A stretch of 64,000 nucleotides of DNA from Gammaproteobacteria bacterium (GTDB lineage Bacteria; Pseudomonadota; Gammaproteobacteria; Pseudomonadales; Azotimanducaceae), in the NCBI GenBank assembly GCA_002689445.1, contig NZGC01000081.1, positions 20,819 to 84,818 on the forward strand. The letters are read 5' to 3'. The notes under the pieces were generated by a model that ran no database searches, was not told where the DNA came from, and saw nothing but the letters and a program-made list of their open reading frames with translations. Shown here in pieces: positions 16,961-26,990 of the stretch (positions are counted from its first letter, which is position 1; the number at the start of each line of letters is the position of its first letter). The position numbers and the translations under genes were made by a program.

Positions 16961-17551
16961 TTAGCTGTCGCTTGACTGCTGGTACCGCTGAAAATAATGC
17001 CGACGACACACCGAGACGTAGTCTGAGTTACCGCCAATCGCGACTTGATTGCCCTCTGTCACCACCGCCCCAGTCTCATCGAGTCGAAGCACCATGGTTG
17101 CCTTTCGACCACAATCGCAAATCGCTTTCAGCTCTTTTAAGTTATCTGCCCAAGCCAGCAGATATTGACTCCCCTCAAAAGGTTCGGCCTGAAAGTCCGT
17201 ACGCAAACCATAGGCCAGTACTGGGATATCAAGCTCATCGCAAACTCTGCCTAATTGATACACCTGCAGCTTCGTTAAAAACTGGGCTTCATCAATCATT
17301 ACGCAATGTAGAGCCGCCTGCCCGGTCTGGGTTTCGATTTTCTTGAATAAATCTTCCTGTGCGTCAAATATTTCAGCGGGCGCCGAAATGCCAATACGAG
17401 AAGTAACTCGGTGAGTGCCATACCGATTATCAAAGCTTGGCGTCAACAAAAAGGTTCGCAAGCCTCGCTCTTGATAGTTATAGCTCGATTGAAGGAGAGC
17501 GGCGGACTTACCCGCGTTCATCGAGGAATAATAGAAGTAAAGTTTTGCCAT
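16961..17551 (-). CDS. tdk: Thymidine kinase
   Basis: Salvage-pathway thymidine kinase (type II) of 196 residues, phosphorylating thymidine with ATP. The ATG at 17551 is preceded by GGAG and gives the family N-terminus [16 protein letters not shown], which contains the Walker A motif. The Walker B-like VMIDEAQFL lies near residue 88, and the lasso region [14 protein letters not shown] contains the zinc-binding Cys pair. The second Cys/His pair is in VCRRHYF near the C-terminus. All four zinc ligands are present, so it should be functional. Confidence 0.97.
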   Translation of the reverse strand: MAKLYFYYSSMNAGKSAALLQSSYNYQERGLRTFLLTPSFDNRYGTHRVTSRIGISAPAEIFDAQEDLFKKIETQTGQAALHCVMIDEAQFLTKLQVYQLGRVCDELDIPVLAYGLRTDFQAEPFEGSQYLLAWADNLKELKAICDCGRKATMVLRLDETGAVVTEGNQVAIGGNSDYVSVCRRHYFQRYQQSSDS

Positions 17552-17953
17552 TGTTCTCCGCCAAGGCCGCAATCAGCGCTGTTCACAATCGCGTGGCGTC
17601 GAACCTATGGACCTTGGTCCGTCAATATAACAAAACCTACGCGCTTCACAAACCGAACCCCTGCTGGCCCAAGTTCGTGAACCTCAAATCTTGAATGCCT
17701 GACATTGATGGACTCGATACAACGAAATTTTAGCGCCAAAAAAGACAACCTGTCTGGTCATTAGGCATGCCTTTGGTGTTGATGGGTGCCGCTCTTCAAT
17801 CATAACTGTAACCAATGCAGCGACACTAGGAGGCATCCAAACTGAGGGGCTCAACCTTCAATCTCGATATCGTTTTACTTTTTGACTCCCAATATTGCGG
17901 TTTTTTTCGATCTTGGCCTCAATCAAACCTAGACGAATACAAGCAGCGGCAGG
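17552..17953. other. Gene-free stretch between tdk and dnaE2
   Basis: About 400 bases between the divergent tdk and dnaE2 genes. No coding signal, tRNA or terminator is evident. The right end leads into the LexA-controlled dnaE2 promoter annotated next. Confidence 0.4.
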
Positions 17954-17982
17954 TTGCGCTTTTATACTGTATATTTATACAG
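17954..17982 (+). promoter_or_regulatory. LexA operator and promoter of dnaE2
   Basis: The palindrome CTGT-ATATTTAT-ACAG (17967-17982) is an SOS box almost identical to the one ahead of imuA. A TTGCGC (17954-17959) and TATACA (17976-17981) spaced by 16 bases form a sigma-70 promoter whose -10 lies inside the box, so LexA binding would shut it off. The dnaE2 start is about 75 bases downstream. Confidence 0.9.
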
Positions 17983-18059
17983 TATATTGTCCAGAACCAA
18001 GCTGAAACACAGCACGAGGGCCTGGCGCCCTTACAACCCTTTGAACCTAAGATTTTCTA

Positions 18060-21000
18060 ATGACGACGACTCAACCTTTAGCTCAGCATCCATTGGCGCC
18101 ACGCACCGCTTACGCCGAGTTACATTGTTATAGTAACTACACGTTTTTGAAAGGCGCCTCTCATCCAGAAGAGCTTGTTGAACGTGCCGCTGAACTCGGC
18201 TATTCCGCGTTGGCCATTACCGATGAATGTTCTGTTGCTGGCGTTGTTAAGGCCCACGTTGCGGCAAAATCCTGTCAGCTAAAACTGATCATTGGCAGTT
18301 CTTTTACATTAGAAGATCAAACAACATTGATTTTACTCGCGAAGAATCGACGAGGATATGGCCAGCTTTGTCAGATCATCAGTCAGGGACGGCGACGAAG
18401 TGTCAAAGGTCATTACCAGATCACAGTTAATGATTTCCCAGAGCACACCCATCATCTATGCGCTATCTGGTGTATCGATCAACGCTCTCCTGATCTTGAC
18501 CCAGAAACTATTGCTTACCTTAAAACTGTTTTTGAGCATGACTTGTGGCTAGGCGCTGCTTTGGTTATGGATGGCTTTGATTTAGAGATTAAAACCCGTG
18601 TCGAAAGCCTTTCGAAGGCGTATCAGTTACCGGTAGTCGCGTTTGGTAACGTTTACATGCATATTCAGACTCGAAAGCCCTTACTCGATACGCTTTTTGC
18701 TATTCGAAATAAAACATCCATCGTCGCCGCTGGACGACAATTACCTCGCAATGCCGAGCAATATTTACGAGCTAGGCAAGAAATTGCAACGATCTATCCC
18801 GAAACCTGGCGCAAGAATACGTTAAGGATTGCACAAGCCTGTCACTTTTCACTTGACGAACTTCGCTACGAATATCCGGAGGAACTCGTCCCACAAAATA
18901 TGACCGCCAGTACCTATCTGTCTCGGTTAACTTGGGCCGGAGCCAATCACCGTTGGCCAGAAGGTATTCCTGATAACGTTGCTGTACAAATCAAAAAAGA
19001 ACTCGACCTCATTCAAGAACTACAATACGAATTCTATTTTCTAACCGTTTTTGACATTGTTCGATTCGCCAAAGATCGAGGTATCTTATGCCAAGGCAGG
19101 GGTTCTGCTGCCAACAGCGCGGTGTGTTTTTGCCTAGAAATTACCGAGGTTGATCCTGCAAAAGTCAGCTTGTTATTTGAACGATTCATTTCAAAAGAAA
19201 GAGACGAGCCGCCTGATATCGATGTTGACTTTGAACATGCTCGTCGTGAGGAGGTCATCCAATATTTATACAAAAAGTACTCTCGTGATCGAGCTGCTTT
19301 GGCGGCAACCGTAGTCACCTACCGTCCCAAAAGCGCTATTAAAGATGTTGGCAAAGCACTGGGGTTAGAAACAACCCTTGTCGACAAACTGGCCCGGACC
19401 TTATCTTGGTGGGATCGCAAAGCTGCTTTAGTTGACCGCTTTGAAGAAGCCGGCGTCAGCGGTGACAACCCGATCATTGATCGATATATCACTTTAGTCG
19501 ATGACCTTTTAGGTTTTCCAAGACACCTGTCGCAACACGTCGGCGGTTTTGTAATCTCAAGCGGGCCATTGTCACAATTGGTTGCTATAGAAAACGCGGC
19601 CATGCCAGAACGTACCATTATCCAATGGGACAAAAATGACCTTGAAGCGCTGGGCCTGCTGAAAATCGATATCTTAGCCTTAGGCATGCTGACCGCCATT
19701 CGCAAAGCTATCGATCTCGCCAACGGCTTTCGAGACCACCCTTTAACCTTAGCGAATATCCCAAGAGAAGACCTGGAAACTTATCAAATGCTGCAAAAAG
19801 GCGACAGCATTGGCGTTTTTCAAGTGGAATCTCGAGCTCAAATGGCCATGCTCCCTAGACTAAAACCGGCCAACTACTATGATCTTGTCATTCAAGTTGC
19901 CATCGTCAGGCCCGGACCCATTCAAGGCAAAATGGTGCATCCCTACTTACGTAGGCGACAAGGTGATGAGAAAGTTGACTATGCTAACGATGCGGTTAAA
20001 GCGGTACTGGCAAGAACGCTAGGCGTACCCATTTTCCAGGAACAGGTTATCAAACTTGCCGTGGTTGCCGCCGGTTTTACTCCAGGTGAGGCCGACCAAC
20101 TAAGACGAGCGATGGCTGCTTGGAAACGTAAAGGCGGGTTAAACCATTTTGAAGACAAATTGATTCACGGCATGTTGGAACGGGGCCATGATCTTGAATT
20201 TGCTCAGCGCCTGTTCGAACAAATTAAGGGCTTTGGTGACTATGGGTTCCCTGAATCGCACGCCGCCAGTTTTGCACTGTTGGTTTATATCTCGGCCTGG
20301 TTAAAACGCCATGAACCGGCAGCCTTTTATTGCGCCCTGCTAAACAGCCAACCGATGGGCTTTTACAGTGCCTCACAACTCATCCAAGATGCACAGCGAC
20401 ACCATATTGTGATCAACGCTGTTGATATCCACCACAGTCAATGGGAATCTCATCTTGAATACAACAACCAGGTGATGGATACCCAATCCAAGCACTTGCC
20501 ACCGGCTATTCGACTCGGGTTCAACCGGGTGAAGGGATTCAAACAAGCGAGCGCACAACGGCTGGTTAAAACTCGACAAGTTAAACCGATGACAGACTTA
20601 CAAAGTCTACAACGGGATGCTCATCTTGATGCCAAAGATATTGCTTGCTTAATTGAAGCTGGAGCCTGCCTAGCCATTTCTGGAAACAGACATCAAGGCC
20701 ATTGGCTGGCCGCAGGTATTGAAAGTCCTCCCCCTTTGTTTAATCGTTTCAAAAACCAAACCGAGAAGGTAACCCTGCCCTTACCTACAGAGATCGATAA
20801 CACTCGCGCAGATTACAACAGCATGAAGCTCACCTTGGGGCGCCACCCTATGGAAATACTAAGAGCCAACGGCAAGGCTCTCAAAGGCACTACCCTTGCT
20901 TGTCAATTACCGAATATAAGGCACGGTCGGTTTGTTGAAGTTGCAGGGATAGTTACCGGCAGACAAAAGCCCTCAACTGCCTCAGGAATTATTTTTATGA

Positions 21001-21209
21001 CGCTAGAAGACGAGACCAACAACATTAATGTTGTGATCTTTAATTCGATGCTGAATCGCTTTAGAGCTGAAATTTTGAGAGGGCGCTTGCTTCGAATTAA
21101 AGGTATTCTTGAACGACAGGGACCCGTTATTCATATCATCTCGGGTCACTTCATGGACCTCAGCGAACTGCTGACCGACTTCAGAACAAAGTCCAGGGAT
21201 TTTCACTGA
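18060..21209 (+). CDS. dnaE2: Error-prone DNA polymerase DnaE2 (ImuC)
   Basis: A C-family DNA polymerase of 1049 residues, the size of DnaE2 and shorter than replicative DnaE. The N-terminal PHP domain begins AYAELHCYSNYTFLKGASHPEELV. The palm catalytic Asps are visible in PDIDVDFEH (Asp386/388 region) and KIDILALGML (Asp537). A C-terminal OB-fold follows from about residue 960. DnaE2 extends past lesions as the catalytic part of the ImuA-ImuB-DnaE2 mutasome and causes induced mutagenesis. It normally follows imuB directly. Here it stands alone with its own LexA box, 11 kb downstream of imuB and in the same direction. The ATG has only a weak ribosome binding site. Confidence 0.96.
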   Translation: MTTTQPLAQHPLAPRTAYAELHCYSNYTFLKGASHPEELVERAAELGYSALAITDECSVAGVVKAHVAAKSCQLKLIIGSSFTLEDQTTLILLAKNRRGYGQLCQIISQGRRRSVKGHYQITVNDFPEHTHHLCAIWCIDQRSPDLDPETIAYLKTVFEHDLWLGAALVMDGFDLEIKTRVESLSKAYQLPVVAFGNVYMHIQTRKPLLDTLFAIRNKTSIVAAGRQLPRNAEQYLRARQEIATIYPETWRKNTLRIAQACHFSLDELRYEYPEELVPQNMTASTYLSRLTWAGANHRWPEGIPDNVAVQIKKELDLIQELQYEFYFLTVFDIVRFAKDRGILCQGRGSAANSAVCFCLEITEVDPAKVSLLFERFISKERDEPPDIDVDFEHARREEVIQYLYKKYSRDRAALAATVVTYRPKSAIKDVGKALGLETTLVDKLARTLSWWDRKAALVDRFEEAGVSGDNPIIDRYITLVDDLLGFPRHLSQHVGGFVISSGPLSQLVAIENAAMPERTIIQWDKNDLEALGLLKIDILALGMLTAIRKAIDLANGFRDHPLTLANIPREDLETYQMLQKGDSIGVFQVESRAQMAMLPRLKPANYYDLVIQVAIVRPGPIQGKMVHPYLRRRQGDEKVDYANDAVKAVLARTLGVPIFQEQVIKLAVVAAGFTPGEADQLRRAMAAWKRKGGLNHFEDKLIHGMLERGHDLEFAQRLFEQIKGFGDYGFPESHAASFALLVYISAWLKRHEPAAFYCALLNSQPMGFYSASQLIQDAQRHHIVINAVDIHHSQWESHLEYNNQVMDTQSKHLPPAIRLGFNRVKGFKQASAQRLVKTRQVKPMTDLQSLQRDAHLDAKDIACLIEAGACLAISGNRHQGHWLAAGIESPPPLFNRFKNQTEKVTLPLPTEIDNTRADYNSMKLTLGRHPMEILRANGKALKGTTLACQLPNIRHGRFVEVAGIVTGRQKPSTASGIIFMTLEDETNNINVVIFNSMLNRFRAEILRGRLLRIKGILERQGPVIHIISGHFMDLSELLTDFRTKSRDFH

Positions 21210-21265
21210 TGCTGCTAACGTTCAAGCAATCCCGACGTTGAGCTACTCCCCGGCAGGAACCAACT

Positions 21266-22627
21266 GTGTCAACACCTCAACCCGAGAAAACCTCACCCAG
21301 ATACCTTAGTGGCTCGATCTACGCCCACGTCCTGCAGCTATCTGGAGTAATGATCCTCGGCTTTCTAGCCATGACATTGGGGAATTTAGTCGAGCTTTTC
21401 TATGTAGGACAACTGGGCGTGGAGGCGCTGGCAGCTATTGCGTTTATGTTTCCGGTCGTCATGGCACTCAACGGCTTTACCCGAGGCATCGGTGTTGGCG
21501 CATCGACTTTGGTCGCCGAGGCCATGGGGCAATCCGATCGCTCAACAACCCGCCGTGTTGTGACTCACTGTTATTGTCTGGTTGCTCTGATCACAATCTC
21601 GACCGCCGCCCTGCTGGGCAACTTTGCAGAAGTCTTACTCAGCCGCATTGGCGCTCGGGGTGACGCGCTTATCGCCAGCGTTGAGTATAGCCAAATTTGG
21701 TTTTTGGGTTTTCCTGCAATGGGTCTTGCTATGGTTTCAAATGGCCTAATTCGAGCCTATGGCAATCCCAACTATCCGGGATTGATTATGACCACGGCGC
21801 CGATCATTCAAATCATTCTGGGTCCTGTACTCATATTCGGTTGGTTTGGCTTTCCCGCACTTGGCATCAAAGGTGCTGCATGGACCTTCGTGGTTGGCAG
21901 CAGCGCCCAGCTTTTGCTGGCCATATACTGGTATCTTTTTCATGCGAGATTAGCGCACTTTGACTTAAACACCCTGCTTGATGACTGGCGGCAAATCCTA
22001 ACCGTTGGCATCCCAGCCGCGGCCACCAATCTGATCCAACCGCTCTCCCTTGCACTAGCAACGTTCTTACTGGCCACCTTCGGTACTGAAGTCATCGCCG
22101 GTTTTGGTATTGCGAGTCGAATTGAAGCCGTCGTTTCAATGGTGGTAATCGGTGTCGCTACCAGCGTCGTACCTTTGGTCGGCCAAAACTTTTCCGGCGG
22201 CCGTATCGACCGGGTGAGACAGAGTCTGTTCGTCTGCTATTCAGCCTGTCTTATTTGGGGACTCATCGCAGCACTGATTATGTGGGTAGGCGCCGATATC
22301 TTCGTTACCGGTTTTACAAGCACCGAGCTCGCTCAGTTCGTTGCGGTCGAATACTTACATATTGTGCCGCTATCGATTGGATTCATGGGCATCATGACCG
22401 TCGCAACGCATGGTTTCAACGCGCTTAGACGCCCAATGCCTGCCCTCGTTTTATCCGTCGCCCGGTTATTATTGGTTTACTTACCCTTAGCCTTCATCGG
22501 TAAAGCATTTCTAGGTTATACCGGGGTTTTCTGGGCTTCAGCGGGTGCTAATTTTCTCGTAGCAATCGCCGGGGTTGCCTGGTTAAGAAGCGTTCTCGTG
22601 ATCGCAGGTGGGGCGCGTAGGCTATAA
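21266..22627 (+). CDS. MATE-family efflux transporter
   Basis: A 453-residue inner-membrane antiporter with about 12 hydrophobic segments in two homologous halves, exporting cationic drugs or metabolites in exchange for Na+ or H+. It starts at a GTG with an AGGA element upstream. Family features are the FYVGQLGVEALAAIAF segment after helix 1 and GTEVIAGFGIASRIEAVVSM in the second half. It follows dnaE2 by 56 bases and could be partly co-transcribed with it. The 3' end overlaps the end of the convergent gspM gene by six bases. The substrate is unknown. Confidence 0.93.
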   Translation: MSTPQPEKTSPRYLSGSIYAHVLQLSGVMILGFLAMTLGNLVELFYVGQLGVEALAAIAFMFPVVMALNGFTRGIGVGASTLVAEAMGQSDRSTTRRVVTHCYCLVALITISTAALLGNFAEVLLSRIGARGDALIASVEYSQIWFLGFPAMGLAMVSNGLIRAYGNPNYPGLIMTTAPIIQIILGPVLIFGWFGFPALGIKGAAWTFVVGSSAQLLLAIYWYLFHARLAHFDLNTLLDDWRQILTVGIPAAATNLIQPLSLALATFLLATFGTEVIAGFGIASRIEAVVSMVVIGVATSVVPLVGQNFSGGRIDRVRQSLFVCYSACLIWGLIAALIMWVGADIFVTGFTSTELAQFVAVEYLHIVPLSIGFMGIMTVATHGFNALRRPMPALVLSVARLLLVYLPLAFIGKAFLGYTGVFWASAGANFLVAIAGVAWLRSVLVIAGGARRL

Positions 22628-23119
22628 CTCCCCTCGAGAGAGCACCAAGCGAGCTCTCACTGCACCCGAAGCCTCCGTTCGATCGATGACCATCTGATCG
22701 ACCCCGATTCCTTGCTCTCGGTCGAGGCGGTCGAGTAACTGTACCAGCGCCGAAAAAGCCACCGCCTCAAACCAAAGACTCACCGAGGATTCTCCCTCGG
22801 GCTGCAAACGATTGGGGGTCACACCCTCGGCATTGGCGACGTCAGTGATGGCACTTAGCAGGTTACCGTCAAAGGCTTGCATCGGCTCAGACCGAGCACC
22901 CGCTCTGGCCTGGGCTTCAGTTTGTTTCATCATGGTCAGTAAGGCTAAATTTCGTTCTCTATCTTCTAGGCTGATTGATCTGAAGGATTGTATCGGCTGC
23001 CAAACCACGCCATAGACGATCAATAACACTAAAAACACGGCCAGGACTAGCAGCATTCTCTGGTCATTAGCCCTAAGTTGCTTAAACTGCGCATGGTAGC
23101 GATCGACTAAGGTCTTCAC
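22622..23119 (-). CDS. gspM: Type II secretion system protein M
   Basis: A 165-residue bitopic inner-membrane protein of the type II secretion platform. One membrane segment lies at about residues 22-42 (MLLVLAVFLVLLIVYGVVW), with a short cytoplasmic N-terminus and a periplasmic ferredoxin-like domain that pairs with GspL. It is the last gene of the cluster. Its start overlaps the gspL stop by four bases, so the two are translationally coupled. No gspN follows. Confidence 0.88.
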   Translation of the reverse strand: MKTLVDRYHAQFKQLRANDQRMLLVLAVFLVLLIVYGVVWQPIQSFRSISLEDRERNLALLTMMKQTEAQARAGARSEPMQAFDGNLLSAITDVANAEGVTPNRLQPEGESSVSLWFEAVAFSALVQLLDRLDREQGIGVDQMVIDRTEASGAVRARLVLSRGEL

Positions 23120-24324
23120 AGCGATGGCTCCAACTGTACCCGGAGGCTGCCCCTAACTTCACTTCGTTCTTGCGAAATCGTGCCTATTTCAGCTGAGTAT
23201 CCCAATTCGATCAACGATTTAGCCAACCCCATGATTTGATCACTCCGCTGACCGGACAACTGTAGAACCAAATCCCCTCGACTCGCGTTGTAGTTGAGAT
23301 TGTTGAGTTGCAAACCCGATTGACTGATGGGTTGACTGATCACGTTTAACCACTCACCTGCATTGGGGCCCACCTTTTGTCCCGCTGACATCAATCGGCT
23401 GCGCCAGCGCCGACTCAAATCTCTTGGATTGCGGTCGTTAGGGTATACCTCGCTATACAATGCCCTGGCTTTGACCTCTAACTCTGAAGCCTGAGAGGCA
23501 AGATAGAGACCCTGGCTGCCGGCAGAAAGTAAGGCGAGCCCCAGCACCCATCCGGCTGCCGACGCGAGGCGTTTTAGCGAGTTTCGGCTCGCAGAATTGC
23601 GCTCCTGGCGAAGAAATTCTCCTTGCCGAAGGTTGATCCGTTGGGTCTTAGACTGCGAGGCCAGCCAGGCGAGCAAGGAACTTTGCACACCCTGCTCAAT
23701 ATTGCAGCGAGCCAAAAGCTCAGCACTGATCAGGGCAGCAATATCCGCCGAACCATAGTAATGGACCTGGAAATTCGGCCCTTCTGCTCCAACCAATAAG
23801 TCAAGCTGTGCTTTGGTATGCTCGGCCGATAGAGAAAAGCGAGTTGCTGAGTTCAGGGCAATCAGGCCACATCGATCGTCCAGGAGCATCAGATTCTCCT
23901 CTTGGCTCAAAAAATCAAGGTCAATTCCGACGAACTCTGGATCAATACCAATCTGAGTGAGCTGAGCCAAGCAATCGCTGAGCAAATCCTGAGCAATCAC
24001 AGCCACACAGAGCAGGTTGCCTTCCCGAGGTCCTATCGCGATAAAACAATCAAAGACATCACTGGCGAGGCTTTCTTCAACTAAGTAGGGAACCGCCTCA
24101 AGAATCGATTTGGTGGGCTTCGGGGGCACTTCAATGGTTTTCAACAGGACCTGATCAGCAGACCAAAAAACATCCACCCGTCTCGGAGGATCCAACCCTT
24201 CAAGACCGCGGTTAAGGTCGGTTAGATCTCCAGACGCTTCGGCAATGGGATGATCAAACTCGTCAAGCAATAGCCATCGAATCTCGGTTTGCCGCCAGTG
24301 AATAATGAGTCTATCGAGGGCCAT
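23116..24324 (-). CDS. gspL: Type II secretion system protein L
   Basis: A 402-residue inner-membrane protein whose actin-like cytoplasmic domain (about residues 1-250) recruits the ATPase GspE. A membrane helix follows near residue 258 (AAGWVLGLALLSAGSQGLY), then a periplasmic domain that binds GspM. Marks include an N-terminal segment with DEFDHPIAEASGDL and VPYLVEESLASDV, as in GspL proteins. It overlaps gspK by 14 bases and gspM by four, indicating one operon. Confidence 0.9.
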   Translation of the reverse strand: MALDRLIIHWRQTEIRWLLLDEFDHPIAEASGDLTDLNRGLEGLDPPRRVDVFWSADQVLLKTIEVPPKPTKSILEAVPYLVEESLASDVFDCFIAIGPREGNLLCVAVIAQDLLSDCLAQLTQIGIDPEFVGIDLDFLSQEENLMLLDDRCGLIALNSATRFSLSAEHTKAQLDLLVGAEGPNFQVHYYGSADIAALISAELLARCNIEQGVQSSLLAWLASQSKTQRINLRQGEFLRQERNSASRNSLKRLASAAGWVLGLALLSAGSQGLYLASQASELEVKARALYSEVYPNDRNPRDLSRRWRSRLMSAGQKVGPNAGEWLNVISQPISQSGLQLNNLNYNASRGDLVLQLSGQRSDQIMGLAKSLIELGYSAEIGTISQERSEVRGSLRVQLEPSL

Positions 24325-25315
24325 CGGTTTCAGTTACCTCGTCGCCGTCGCCTTGTTGCTGCGCAGTTGCGATCAAAAATCGTTCGTTGTTTTTTCGTTG
24401 ATACACCGTTATCTCGCCGGTAGCGGCATCTCTAAAAGCAAGACTCGTTAAAAACACAATCTGTTCACCATAGCGGGCACGAATCTTCGCCCGAAAAAAC
24501 GATGATTGTACACCAAGTCCGTCCGGCTTGATCGCCATTCCTGCGAGTTCCGGTTGTTGGAGAAACTCCTCTACCGATGCATAACCTTCATTCTGCAACC
24601 GCGTCTCCACGAGAGACTGTGCTTGATCCAATGTGAGATCCGGCGCAATCGACTGTAACACCAACGGTTCGGCCGTATTGATATTCAAAGGCGTCGCCGT
24701 TGCCGGCAGAACTGCCATGACAGCAGATAAGCGATCATATCCCTCCTTTGTCATCGATCGAAGAAGCCGAATTTCAGATAGATCCTGCAAAGGCTGAGCG
24801 CTGGTCCGGTAAGGTTTATCAAGCCCTAAGTAGAAGTAATCTTCAGCGCCTGCAGGTCGAGTTTCAGCATCAACGTCGGCAAAATCTTTCAGGTCATCGA
24901 GCCAGCTAGGGTCTAATCCGATTTGCGCCGTCATGAGGCTGAGTTTCTGCACCAAGACCGAGTTAGCGCCAGCTTCGACAACAAAATCGTTAAGATTGAA
25001 GCGTCCCTGCATGTCCTCGATAAGCACTTCGACTTCACCCAACTCAAACTCAAACCGAAGATCAGAAGCAGCCCACTCCTCACTTAAATCATCCTGCCCA
25101 GGGCGATCTTGAAAATCTTGATACAACAACTGTCGTGCAATTTCCTCGCCCCCGCGGGCATAGAAATAAGCTTGTAAGCGATCCAATTGATGACTGCCCT
25201 TAACAATTGCTCGATACTGGTTCTTGGCAATTCCGACACTCAACACCGTTGCAATCGTGACAACGAGCAGCACAATCATCAGTGCCGCCCCCCTTTGTCC
25301 ACCCGAGAATTTCAT
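24311..25315 (-). CDS. gspK: Type II secretion minor pseudopilin K
   Basis: A 334-residue minor pseudopilin that caps the pseudopilus tip with GspI and GspJ. The prepilin leader MKFSGGQRG precedes the hydrophobic helix AALMIVLLVVTIATVLSV. As usual for GspK, the Glu at position +5 is missing. The large C-terminal domain includes the family segments QGRFNLNDFV, DVDAETRPAGAEDYFY and LNINTA. The last is the helix-hairpin-helix-like element. It overlaps gspJ by four bases. Confidence 0.94.
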   Translation of the reverse strand: MKFSGGQRGAALMIVLLVVTIATVLSVGIAKNQYRAIVKGSHQLDRLQAYFYARGGEEIARQLLYQDFQDRPGQDDLSEEWAASDLRFEFELGEVEVLIEDMQGRFNLNDFVVEAGANSVLVQKLSLMTAQIGLDPSWLDDLKDFADVDAETRPAGAEDYFYLGLDKPYRTSAQPLQDLSEIRLLRSMTKEGYDRLSAVMAVLPATATPLNINTAEPLVLQSIAPDLTLDQAQSLVETRLQNEGYASVEEFLQQPELAGMAIKPDGLGVQSSFFRAKIRARYGEQIVFLTSLAFRDAATGEITVYQRKNNERFLIATAQQQGDGDEVTETDGPR

Positions 25316-26046
25316 GGCACCCGCCTGCGCAACTCTCTGCCCGCACTGACCGCTCTGTCCTGTTCACTAGGCTCGGCAGGCTCAGGCGTAGGTGCTTGTT
25401 CATCCGCTTCGAGCTCATCAGCATTGGGCGGGGTGGTTATCCCACCCGGTAACATCGGAAGATAGGTAGGGAAATCAATATAGCGTGTCAGGGTCTCATA
25501 TTGCGTCGTCGTAATCGTCAGCTCAATCGCAATGGGCAAGTCGTCACCATCGTCAGCGGAGACCACCTCGTGCCGACTGCCATCAGCCTTGATCAACACG
25601 ACTTGAAAATCGCGAATGCCGGTCAGCAGCGTTTGCACTTTTGGCTCTGAGTCTTCTGCCCGATCAAGCACCAACCAAAAAAATCGCTTGATCGATGCGC
25701 CATCGAATTGATAAGCCACTCGTTGCAACTCACTTCTCGGAAGATTCAACGGGTTCCGCCAACCCGAGCGAGTCAATTCCACAGGATACAACCCCTGGTT
25801 GACCGAAATCGCCGGCATCGGGTCACCAAATTCGTCTCGCACGCCTCGATAAATCATCGACGAAAAGTCTCTGTCTAGAATTTGATTGAAGCGGAGCAAC
25901 GCGACATAGTCGATCGTCGCTTGCTTGGTTTGTCGTTCAGTATTGGAAACACTGCGCAACATTTGATTTGAGGCCAATCCCAGCATCGCGAATATCGCCA
26001 TCGCAATGAGGACTTCGAGCAGGGTGAATCCTCGCGAACGAGGCAT
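25312..26046 (-). CDS. gspJ: Type II secretion minor pseudopilin J
   Basis: A minor pseudopilin of 244 residues, with a type III prepilin signal (MPRSRG/FTLLEVLIAMAIFAM) cut by the GspO/PilD peptidase. The Glu at +5 needed for assembly is present. Conserved downstream parts include DFSSMIYRGVRDEFG and a proline/glutamate-rich C-terminal tail (EQAPTPEPAEPSEQD), which is longer than in many homologues. The start codon abuts the gspI stop and the stop overlaps the gspK start, consistent with an operon. Confidence 0.93.
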   Translation of the reverse strand: MPRSRGFTLLEVLIAMAIFAMLGLASNQMLRSVSNTERQTKQATIDYVALLRFNQILDRDFSSMIYRGVRDEFGDPMPAISVNQGLYPVELTRSGWRNPLNLPRSELQRVAYQFDGASIKRFFWLVLDRAEDSEPKVQTLLTGIRDFQVVLIKADGSRHEVVSADDGDDLPIAIELTITTTQYETLTRYIDFPTYLPMLPGGITTPPNADELEADEQAPTPEPAEPSEQDRAVSAGRELRRRVP

Positions 26047-26474
26047 CAGTGTCGCCCCACAAAACCAACAATTTCTGCCAATACATCGTCTGGACGCCGA
26101 TCATCCCTCACCGAAACCCTCACTCGCTTCACATCATCATTGTCGGTGGTTTCACTTCGAGTAATGACTTGGTATCGCCGATCAGCCATCTGAATCTCTT
26201 GCTGTTCGCGGTTCGTCCGAGTGAAAGGATCTTTTTCGCCGCCACGAGCCAGCCGCTCGCGCAACACATTCTGCGCGACCATCGATGCCAACAATTGCTC
26301 CTGCATCCGAGTCGTCTGAACCACCGCCAAAGAGGCATTTTTGGTCAACGCAAGCCCGACAACTGCAAACACAGCCAAAGCAACCATGACCTCGATTAAG
26401 GTAAAGCCACTCTTGCGAGACTTAATACCGTTACTCTGTTGGCGCAAAGGATTCTCTCGATATCGTAAAGTCAC
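26046..26474 (-). CDS. gspI: Type II secretion minor pseudopilin I
   Basis: A minor pseudopilin of 142 residues at most. The prepilin cleavage and helix read KSG/FTLIEVMVALAVFAVVGL with Glu+5 present, and the conserved MAQN-type motif is seen as MVAQNVLRERL. The ATG at 26474 gives a 23-residue leader and overlaps gspH by 44 bases. A TTG at about 26447 would give a more usual short basic leader, so the true start is uncertain. The family call is secure. Confidence 0.9.
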   Translation of the reverse strand: MTLRYRENPLRQQSNGIKSRKSGFTLIEVMVALAVFAVVGLALTKNASLAVVQTTRMQEQLLASMVAQNVLRERLARGGEKDPFTRTNREQQEIQMADRRYQVITRSETTDNDDVKRVRVSVRDDRRPDDVLAEIVGFVGRH

Positions 26475-26982
26475 CGTAGCCCTCCGAGGATAACCCTATC
26501 CAGAAAGTCTCTTGATTCATGAGCTCAAGTCGAAAAACCGAGGTCTCACCGCTTGACAGCAGCAAGATATTGGGTTCAATTTCGCCCTCGCCTACAGGAT
26601 CAATGGGATTGACCGACTCTTCTGTGGCGGGCATGCCTAAGCGAATGGGTTCATCCTCGAGCGAGAGCAAAAGCATCAAGTCATCGGGCAGCTGATGCTT
26701 CCGGAGACTTCGATCCAAAGCGGGTAGCCACCCCTTTAGCGTCTCGTCAAAGACAAGAAACTCATACCCATCCGAGTAGATGACAACCCCCACCTCACTC
26801 GCATCGATCTCCGCTTTTTGCAGCCCTTGATCCAAGGCAAATTTCAAGCGCATCATCTCTTCTTCATAGTCTGCCGACGAAACAAACCCAGGCAAATTAG
26901 CGACCACCAATCCGGTCAACATCGAGACGATGAATAACACAACCAGGATTTCGATCAAGGTAAAGCCTGAGAGACGGCGCAT
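26431..26982 (-). CDS. gspH: Type II secretion minor pseudopilin H
   Basis: A pseudopilin of 183 residues with leader MRRLSG, cleavage before FTLIEILVVLFIVSMLTGL and the +5 Glu present. The globular domain contains KFALDQGLQKAEIDASEVG and VIYSDGYEFLVFD, typical of GspH. It forms part of the pseudopilus. It lies eight bases after gspG, and its end is overlapped by the upstream part of gspI. Confidence 0.92.
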   Translation of the reverse strand: MRRLSGFTLIEILVVLFIVSMLTGLVVANLPGFVSSADYEEEMMRLKFALDQGLQKAEIDASEVGVVIYSDGYEFLVFDETLKGWLPALDRSLRKHQLPDDLMLLLSLEDEPIRLGMPATEESVNPIDPVGEGEIEPNILLLSSGETSVFRLELMNQETFWIGLSSEGYGDFTISRESFAPTE

Positions 26983-26990
26983 GGCTTTAC